Shown here: in pieces, positions 1 to 4,335 of the stretch
Position numbering within the stretch: the stretch's first letter is position 1
Layout of the letters: the number at the start of each line of letters is the position of its first letter
Source of the DNA: Thermoplasmata archaeon
GTDB lineage: Archaea; Thermoplasmatota; Thermoplasmata; UBA184
Direction of reading: 5' to 3'
DNA length: 7,465 nt
Assembly: GCA_030043505.1 (NCBI GenBank)
Contig: JASHXN010000196.1
Span: 1 to 7,465 of the forward strand
The notes under the pieces: model-generated
Databases searched by the model: none
Told to the model about the DNA's origin: nothing
What the model saw: the letters and a program-made list of their open reading frames with translations, nothing else
Position numbers and translations under genes: made by a program

Positions 1-1014
1 CTGGAGCTCACGGTCAGCCCCGGCGGGAACCCGCAGGAAGCGGTCCGCACGACCCGGCTGCGCAACGGGGTCGAGGAGGTCGTCGCCTACGAACGGGCCG
101 GCGACCGGATCAAGGTGCTCGACCAGCGGGCGCTCGAGCGACGGCGCACCCTCCAGCGGGAGAGCCCGAGCAAGGTCCTGGTGAAGCTCGACCGCAACAC
201 GTTCGTCATGGCGACCGGCGCGAGCGAGACCGAGCTGCTGGGTGACGTCCGGCACGACCCGTACGGGGGCCACCCGCAGCTGGGGAGCCTGCCGTACGAG
301 CGGGTCATCGCCGGCGCGATCCACGAGGCGCACGAAGGGGTGCTGTTCATCGACGAGCTGCCGCACCTCGGTTTCCTGCAGCGCCACATCCTGACCGCGA
401 TGCAGGAGAAGCGGTTCCCGATCTCCGGCCGCAACCCGCAGAGCGGCGGCGCGGCGGTCCGCGTCGACGGCGTGCCGTGCGACTTCATCCTCGTCGCCGC
501 GGCGAACATCCAGGACCTGCACGGGATCCTGTCGCCGCTCCGTTCGCGGATCGCCGGCTCCGGCTACGAGGTGCTCCTGGAGACGACGATGCCCGACAGC
601 GAGGCGAACCGGCTGCGGATCGCCCAGTTCTGCGCGCAGGAGATCGCGGTCGACGGCCGGATCCGTCCCGCGACGCGCGAGGCGGTGCTCGAGCTGATCA
701 AGGAGGCGCGGCGCCGGGCGGAGACGCTGGACGGGCGGCGCAACGCGCTGACGCTCCGGCTCCGCGAGCTCGGCGGGCTCATCCGGACCGCGGGGGACCT
801 CGCCGCCGTCGCCGGCAGCGAGTGGGTCGACGCCCCGCACGTCCGCCGCGCGCTCGAGCGGGCCCGGTCGATCGAGGAGCAGGTCCGGGAGGCGTACGGT
901 TCGTTCCAGGGCGGCGTCCGGCAGGAGTCGACCGAGGCGCAGCGCCAGTCGATGGGCTACTACCAATGGACGGAGCATCCGGACCCGAACCAGTTCCCCG
1001 GCGGCTACGGCTGA
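1..1014 (+). CDS. Lon-like (LonB-type) AAA+ ATPase without peptidase domain, 5' partial
   Basis: The frame is open from the window edge to TGA at 1012, giving 337 visible residues; the N-terminus and any Walker A lie upstream. The core matches the ATPase module of archaeal LonB: LLGDVRHDPYGG, Walker B VLFIDE (visible residues 114-119), the stretch following LTAMQEK, sensor-1 Asn in VAAAN (about 169), an arginine finger in PLRSRI (179-184) and sensor 2 TLRLREL (251-257). After the small helical subdomain, about 45 hydrophilic residues rich in Gln, Tyr and Pro lead to the stop, so the S16 Ser-Lys peptidase domain that normally follows is absent. The paired transmembrane helices archaeal LonB carries just before the LLGDVRHDP motif are also missing; that stretch is charged here. 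By inference it is a soluble ATP-driven remodeler or unfoldase rather than a protease. The family call is firm; the role is unknown. Confidence 0.85.
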   Translation: MELTVSPGGNPQEAVRTTRLRNGVEEVVAYERAGDRIKVLDQRALERRRTLQRESPSKVLVKLDRNTFVMATGASETELLGDVRHDPYGGHPQLGSLPYERVIAGAIHEAHEGVLFIDELPHLGFLQRHILTAMQEKRFPISGRNPQSGGAAVRVDGVPCDFILVAAANIQDLHGILSPLRSRIAGSGYEVLLETTMPDSEANRLRIAQFCAQEIAVDGRIRPATREAVLELIKEARRRAETLDGRRNALTLRLRELGGLIRTAGDLAAVAGSEWVDAPHVRRALERARSIEEQVREAYGSFQGGVRQESTEAQRQSMGYYQWTEHPDPNQFPGGYG

Positions 1015-1030
1015 GCGGGCTTCCGTCACC

Positions 1031-1038
1031 GCTAAGAG
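1031..1038 (+). promoter_or_regulatory. Weak TATA-like box for the tRNA-Val gene
   Basis: GCTAAGAG is the only A/T-containing patch in the 48-bp gap between the Lon-like gene and the tRNA. It is centred about 28 nt before the first tRNA base, which is the spacing expected for an archaeal TBP site serving a stable RNA. The match to TTTATA is poor, so this is tentative. Confidence 0.3.
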
Positions 1039-1062
1039 CCGAGCGTCGGTCCGCGCGAGGTC

Positions 1063-1135
1063 GGGCGCGTGGTCTAGTGGTTATGACGTCACCCTGACAT
1101 GGTGAAGGTCGCCAGTTCGAATCTGGCCGCGCCCA
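1063..1135 (+). tRNA. tRNA-Val (anticodon GAC)
   Basis: The 73-nt sequence folds as a complete cloverleaf. The acceptor stem GGGCGCG (1063-1069) pairs with CGCGCCC (1128-1134). The D arm is closed by GTC/GAC. The anticodon stem TCACC (1089-1093) pairs with GGTGA (1101-1105) around the loop CTGACAT, with anticodon GAC at 1096-1098, which reads valine codon GUC. A 5-nt variable region follows, then the T stem GCCAG/CTGGC around TTCGAAT. The discriminator is A1135 and the next bases are CTCC, so CCA is not encoded and must be added by CCA-adding enzyme, as in many archaea. No intron is present. All stems are fully paired, so identity is secure. Confidence 0.96.
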
Positions 1136-1243
1136 CTCCTCGCCTTGCCCGCGACCGAACGCCGGGACGTCGGGAGACCGGAGGGGGCCCGTTCGGCCGT
1201 GGGCGCCGTGCAAGACCACCTCACGGCACCCTCTCGGGCCCGG
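1136..1243. other. Non-coding spacer with two small inverted repeats
   Basis: No plausible gene is seen between the tRNA and the surface-protein promoter. Two inverted repeats are visible: CCGAACG (1155-1161) with CGTTCGG (1190-1196) around a 28-nt loop, and GCCGTG (1205-1210) with CACGGC (1222-1227) around an 11-nt loop. The second could be extended by two further pairs across one mismatch. They may terminate tRNA transcription or lie in the control region of the next gene. In DNA this GC-rich they may also be chance. Confidence 0.3.
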
Positions 1244-1256
1244 CGGAAGTATTTTG
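1244..1256 (+). promoter_or_regulatory. BRE/TATA-like promoter for the surface-protein gene
   Basis: CGGAAGTATTTTG is an A/T-rich island in a GC-rich spacer: purine-rich GGAA resembling a BRE, followed by TATTTT. With the usual 26-nt distance, transcription would begin near 1279, giving a leader of about 14 nt before ATG 1293. A second A/T patch, TAAATA at 1271-1276, is too close to the ATG to serve as its TATA box. The TTG at 1254 lies inside this box, which argues against using it as the start codon. Confidence 0.5.
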
Positions 1257-1292
1257 ACCGATGGGCGGAGTAAATACCGCGGTTCGGGTCGT

Positions 1293-2750
1293 ATGACGAC
1301 GGCAGGAAACAGGAGTCGAGCAGGCCTAGGTTTGAGCGCAGCGCTCGCGGTCGTGGTGGTCCTCGCGATGGGGATCTCGGGACTGTCGATGTCGGCGTCG
1401 AAGTTCGTCCCGACCCCGGCGGTCCGGGAGCTCCCCGCGACGTCCTCGACGGACCAGTGGGCGTACGGCGGGAGCTTCTCGTACAGCTACAGCTGTTCGA
1501 CGACCAACTGCCCCGGGGGGAACGACACGACCAACCAGACGCTCGGCTACAGCTGGAGCGTTTCCCTCACCTGGGCGGTCATCTACACGCAGACGAACGT
1601 CTCGGGCAGCCAGATCGAGTTCAGCGTCCAGTCCGCGGTCGGGGTCTCCGTCTCCGGCAGCGAGTCGTTCTGCGACACCTACCACGGAACGTGCGAGAAG
1701 GAGTCGATCTCCTTCAGCCTGAGCGGCCAGGAGAGCTCCTCCGGCTCCACGAACGTCACGACCGGCGAGACGGTCCTCACCGCCCCGACCACGGGCGACG
1801 TCGCCGCGCTCGCCGTGATGAACGCGAACAGCCAGGAGTCGTTCAACCTGAGCGGCAGCTTCTCGGCGACGATCCCCGAGCCGCCGTCCCCGACCCTCTC
1901 CGACAAGGCGTCGTTCGACGTCGGCGCGAAGGAGAACTCCTCGATCCGGTTCAGCACCCCGCTCGGCATCGTCCCGACCACGGTCGCCCCCGGCTACTCG
2001 TGGGTGAGCGGGCAGGACTACGCTGCGGGCGGCCACTACGTCAGCGGCTACACCGTGAGCGCGACCGTCAACGGCACCAGCTACTCCGAGAACCTCTGGA
2101 AGCCCGGCTCGGTCGCGTCGACCGGCGCGCTGGTCGTCGGCGGGAACGACACGGGCACGACCAAGATCACCAACAACGCCACCTCGCCCCCGACGACGCT
2201 GACGGTGCAGGACATCCTGCTCCAGTTCTCGTACGGGAACTTCTCGGCGACCGACGGCTGGCTGTTCATCTCCGACGCCGCGCTCGACAACATCGCGAAC
2301 GGCCTGGACGGCGTGAGCCTGGCGACCCACGCCGGCCCGCTGGGCCCGGCGCTCGTCCCCGCGGCCAACACGACGAACGAGACGAACTCCCTGACCGGCT
2401 CGGAGTCGGAGTACTACGACGCCTCGACCCACGGGTTCATCGGCGGCAACGTCCTCGGCAACCTGACGAACCTCACGGCGGACCTCCCCGGCGGGGCGAA
2501 GCTCCACCTGAACGCCGGACCGGAGTCCGTCAGCGCGGCGCAGGCTCAGCTGAACGGGATCCTGCACCCGTCCAGCTCGAGCAGCTTCCCGCTGGTGCTG
2601 GTGCTCGTCGTCGTGGTCGTGGTCGTCGTCGCGGTCGTCGCGGCGATGCTGCTCCTGCGCCGCGGCAAGAAGCCCGCTCCCTCGACCGCTCCCCCCGCGG
2701 CGGTGGCGCCCCCTCCGGCGACCCCGCCCATGCCCCCGACCCAGCCGTAG
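1293..2750 (+). CDS. Large N-glycosylated-type surface protein with C-terminal membrane anchor
   Basis: The protein has 485 residues starting at ATG 1293. An in-frame TTG 39 nt upstream would add 13 charged residues before the signal and overlaps the promoter, so I reject it. Residues about 10-32 form a basic-then-hydrophobic secretion signal. The long exported part is Ser/Thr/Gly/Asn-rich with 14 Asn-X-Ser/Thr sequons by my count. Its only cysteines are two close pairs, CX4C (CSTTNC) and CX6C (CDTYHGTC), suggesting two disulfide-closed loops. A Ser-rich linker precedes a Val-rich helix (about 432-455), then RRGKK and a Pro/Ala-rich cytoplasmic tail to residue 485. This predicts a protein anchored at its C-terminus and exposed outside, as in archaeal S-layer or envelope proteins. 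I recognise no named domain, so the function is unknown. A strong hairpin follows the stop. Confidence 0.85.
   Translation: MTTAGNRSRAGLGLSAALAVVVVLAMGISGLSMSASKFVPTPAVRELPATSSTDQWAYGGSFSYSYSCSTTNCPGGNDTTNQTLGYSWSVSLTWAVIYTQTNVSGSQIEFSVQSAVGVSVSGSESFCDTYHGTCEKESISFSLSGQESSSGSTNVTTGETVLTAPTTGDVAALAVMNANSQESFNLSGSFSATIPEPPSPTLSDKASFDVGAKENSSIRFSTPLGIVPTTVAPGYSWVSGQDYAAGGHYVSGYTVSATVNGTSYSENLWKPGSVASTGALVVGGNDTGTTKITNNATSPPTTLTVQDILLQFSYGNFSATDGWLFISDAALDNIANGLDGVSLATHAGPLGPALVPAANTTNETNSLTGSESEYYDASTHGFIGGNVLGNLTNLTADLPGGAKLHLNAGPESVSAAQAQLNGILHPSSSSSFPLVLVLVVVVVVVVAVVAAMLLLRRGKKPAPSTAPPAAVAPPPATPPMPPTQP
2594..2640 (+). repeat. Low-complexity GTC/GTG codon run encoding the valine-rich anchor
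   Basis: The anchor helix of the surface protein is written almost entirely in alternating GTC and GTG valine codons with a few CTG/CTC/GCG codons, forming an imperfect trinucleotide repeat. Eight consecutive valines occur within it. It is a coding repeat that could change length in steps of three by slippage without shifting the frame. Confidence 0.6.
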
Positions 2751-2764
2751 ACCCGGGCCCCCTC

Positions 2765-2806
2765 GGCGCCCGGCGGCGACTCCCGCCGTCGGGCGCCTTA
2801 CCCTTT
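2765..2806 (+). terminator. Strong hairpin terminator between convergent genes
   Basis: The arm 2765-2778 (GGCGCCCGGCGGCG) pairs with 2784-2797 over 14 bp, with a single G-U pair and a 5-nt ACTCC loop. It is followed by the pyrimidine stretch TTACCCTTTCTC. It begins 15 nt after the surface-protein stop and ends 38 nt before the stop of the convergent membrane-protein gene. The T-rich flank lies on the plus-strand side, so it best serves the surface-protein transcript, but the stem could block both. Archaeal termination often depends only on U-tracts, so the hairpin may instead protect the mRNA 3' end. Confidence 0.6.
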
Positions 2807-2834
2807 CTCGACCGGAACGATCGTGCGCCGCGGT

Positions 2835-3101
2835 TCACTCAGAGAAGTCGAGGAACGCCATCCCGAAGCTGATCCACGACGCCGCCAGGACCCCGAAGAG
2901 GATCACGAGCGAGACGACGAACACCACGATGTCCTGGAACAGGGTGAACTTCGTCGCCCAGAACCCGAGGAAGAGCAGCGTCGCGGAGACCCAGCCGGTC
3001 AGCGCCGCGACCGACGCGACCAGCCGGAGCCGCAGGCGCCGGAATCCCAGGAACCGTCGATGCCGCCAGCCGCTCGCCTCGTCCACGCCGTCCGCCATCA
3101 T
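2835..3101 (-). CDS. Small two-helix integral membrane protein
   Basis: The protein has 88 residues. The first of two consecutive ATG codons (complement of 3099-3101) is chosen because a TATA-like box lies at -30 to -23 from it. A short acidic start leads into a strongly basic stretch (about residues 13-26, RHRR and RRLRLRL), then helix 1 (about 28-49), a 7-residue loop and helix 2 (about 57-79). The protein ends FLDFSE. By the positive-inside rule both termini face the cytoplasm. It is convergent with the surface-protein gene and divergent from the VOC gene. I recognise no family. The coherent hydrophobic pattern and well-placed promoter argue it is real; the opposite-strand frames here are Arg-rich and implausible. 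Confidence 0.75.
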   Translation of the reverse strand: MMADGVDEASGWRHRRFLGFRRLRLRLVASVAALTGWVSATLLFLGFWATKFTLFQDIVVFVVSLVILFGVLAASWISFGMAFLDFSE

Positions 3102-3123
3102 CGGCGCTCGACCCGGCTCCCGC

Positions 3124-3131
3124 GATAAGAA
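3124..3131 (-). promoter_or_regulatory. TATA-like box giving a leaderless mRNA for the two-helix membrane protein
   Basis: Read on the minus strand, TTCTTATC occupies -30 to -23 relative to the A of ATG at 3101, the canonical TBP-site distance from a transcription start. No Shine-Dalgarno sequence lies between the box and the ATG. The gene is therefore expected to start transcription at or next to its start codon. Confidence 0.65.
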
Positions 3132-3151
3132 CCTGACACACGGCGCGTGCT

Positions 3152-3173
3152 CTCCCCGGGGGAGGGGCGCCCC
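3152..3173. other. Two adjacent palindromes between divergent promoters
   Basis: CTCCCC-G-GGGGAG (3152-3164) is a perfect 6-bp-arm palindrome, and GGGGCGCCCC (3164-3173) is a perfect 10-bp palindrome abutting it. They sit between the TATA-like box of the leftward gene (3124-3131) and that of the rightward gene (about 3187-3194), so a bound protein could affect both. High GC makes such palindromes more likely by chance. Confidence 0.3.
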
Positions 3174-3186
3174 GCCGTCGGAGAAC

Positions 3187-3194
3187 GGCTATCG
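3187..3194 (+). promoter_or_regulatory. TATA-like box for the VOC-family gene
   Basis: GGCTATCG lies at -32 to -25 from ATG 3219, predicting a transcript with no more than about 3 nt of leader. There is no purine-rich ribosome-binding sequence immediately before the ATG (the preceding bases are GGGACCACC). The box shares TATCG with the boxes at 3124 and 6532. Confidence 0.5.
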
Positions 3195-3218
3195 TGGGGG
3201 ACGGGTTTCGGGACCACC

Positions 3219-3608
3219 ATGAGCGACATCGTCGACCGTCTGCACGCCGTCACGGTGCACATCACCGACGCCGAGAAGGCCCGCATGTTCTACCGGGACG
3301 TGCTAGGGCTCCACGAGCTCCTGTTCGACGAGAAGGCCCGGCGACTCGTCTTCGCCCTCCCGGGGACCTCGACCCTGCTCACCATGCACCCGCAGGCCCC
3401 TGGGGAGGGCGGGCGCGAGCCCGGCACCGTCTCGGGGGTCGTCTTTCACATCGGAGACCCCGTGGCGGCGTGCCGGGAGATCGAGCGGCGCGGCGGGAAG
3501 GTCACCGTGCCGCCGACGACGGTCGAGACGGCGATCGGGAGCTTCGTCCGGGCCGTCATCGCCGACCCGGACGGCAACGAGTTCCTCCTCTCGAACCGCA
3601 CCGACTGA
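3219..3608 (+). CDS. VOC (glyoxalase/dioxygenase-fold) family protein
   Basis: The protein has 129 residues starting at ATG 3219. An in-frame upstream start would overlap the promoter, so I reject it. The length suits one vicinal-oxygen-chelate protomer of two beta-alpha-beta-beta-beta modules. Module 1 shows RLHAVTVHITDAEKARMFY followed by RDVLGL; module 2 shows VVFHIGD, a helix through REIERRGG, and the hallmark ADPDGNEFLL near the C-terminus. His9 and Glu121 match two usual metal ligands. By eye, the position of the second-module His is Gly73, so metal binding may be incomplete or differ. VOC proteins usually act as dimers on small molecules (isomerisation, ring cleavage or thiol transfer to electrophiles); no substrate can be named. 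A 42-bp gap with its own TATA-like box separates it from the DUF1028 gene. Confidence 0.88.
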   Translation: MSDIVDRLHAVTVHITDAEKARMFYRDVLGLHELLFDEKARRLVFALPGTSTLLTMHPQAPGEGGREPGTVSGVVFHIGDPVAACREIERRGGKVTVPPTTVETAIGSFVRAVIADPDGNEFLLSNRTD

Positions 3609-3620
3609 GGGGCGGCGCGC

Positions 3621-3628
3621 TTCATACG
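3621..3628 (+). promoter_or_regulatory. TATA-like box giving a leaderless mRNA for the DUF1028 gene
   Basis: TTCATACG occupies -30 to -23 from the G of the GTG at 3651, in the 42-bp gap after the VOC stop. This fixes the unusual GTG as the start and indicates that the gene can be transcribed independently of its upstream neighbour. Confidence 0.6.
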
Positions 3629-3650
3629 CCGGGACGCCTGTCGGAGGCTC

Positions 3651-4331
3651 GTGACGTTCTCGATCGTCGCCTGCGACGCGAAGCGGCAGTTCTGGGGCGT
3701 CGGCGTCGCCACCAAGCCCCCGAGCGTCGGCGCGTTCGTCCCGTGGGCGGAGTGGCGCGTCGGGGCGGTCGCGACCCAGGCCGACACCCACTACTACTAC
3801 GGACCCCGGGGCCTCGAGCTCCTGCAGAAGGGACTCTCGGCCGAGCAGGTCGTCCGCCGGTTGACACGAGCCGACCCCCGTCGCGCCCACCGCCAGCTGG
3901 GCGTCGTGGACCGGCGGGGGCGGCCCGCCGCCTGGACCGGGGCGAAATGCATGGAGCATGCGCTGCACCAGACGGGAGACGGCTACACGTGCCAGGGGAA
4001 CCTGCTCGCGTCCGCGAACGTCGTCCCCGCGATGGCCCGCGCGTTCGAGTCCGCCCGGGGACCGCTCGGGCGTAGGATCCTGAAGGCGTTGGAGGCAGGA
4101 GCGGCGCACGGCGGGGACCGGCGGGGCATGGAGTCCGCGGCGATCGTCGTCGTCCACCGCGAGCCGTGGTTCGAGCCGAGCTGGGGGAATCGCTGGGTCG
4201 ACCTCCGGGTCGACCGGCACCCCCGACCGATCGCGGAACTGGCGCGGCTCGTGCGCGCCGACGAGCGGGACACCCGGAAGTTCCTCGCCGAACGCGCCCG
4301 GGCGGTCGCCCGGAAGAAGCGCGGGCGCTGA
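3651..4331 (+). CDS. DUF1028 family Ntn-hydrolase-like protein
   Basis: The protein has 226 residues with a GTG start fixed by the family N-terminus MTFSIVA and by the TATA-like box upstream. The family pattern continues with GVGVATKPPSVGAFVPWAE (residues about 16-34), GAVATQA, YGPRGLELLQKGLSAEQV, HRQLGVVD, TGAKC, GDGYTCQGNLLA, EAGAAHGGDRRGMESAA and WVDLRVDRHPRPIAEL. These are the conserved blocks of DUF1028 (PF06267; COG3342, placed in the Ntn-hydrolase superfamily). The founding activity is not well established. Thr2 would become N-terminal after methionine removal and is the candidate nucleophile. No signal peptide or membrane helix is seen, so it should be cytoplasmic. The C-terminus is basic (RKKRGR). 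It follows the VOC gene and converges with the cyclase gene at 4 bp. The family is clear; substrate and reaction are unknown. Confidence 0.92.
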   Translation: MTFSIVACDAKRQFWGVGVATKPPSVGAFVPWAEWRVGAVATQADTHYYYGPRGLELLQKGLSAEQVVRRLTRADPRRAHRQLGVVDRRGRPAAWTGAKCMEHALHQTGDGYTCQGNLLASANVVPAMARAFESARGPLGRRILKALEAGAAHGGDRRGMESAAIVVVHREPWFEPSWGNRWVDLRVDRHPRPIAELARLVRADERDTRKFLAERARAVARKKRGR

Positions 4332-4335
4332 ACCG

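Noticed and set aside
1063..1135. tRNA-Val as an integration site for a mobile element
   Set aside because: No integrase gene and no direct repeat of the tRNA 3' end is visible elsewhere in the window.
779..1219. A minus-strand frame containing PDSNWRPSPCQGDVI
   Set aside because: This peptide is the reverse-strand translation of the tRNA-Val gene, a common annotation artefact.
1254..1292. An upstream TTG start for the surface protein
   Set aside because: It lies within the TATA-like box and adds a charged extension before the signal sequence.
1326..2567. A 413-codon minus-strand open frame and a 471-codon plus-strand frame over the surface-protein gene
   Set aside because: Both are Arg-rich products of GC-rich third positions; only the frame from 1293 shows a signal, sequons, paired cysteines and a membrane anchor.
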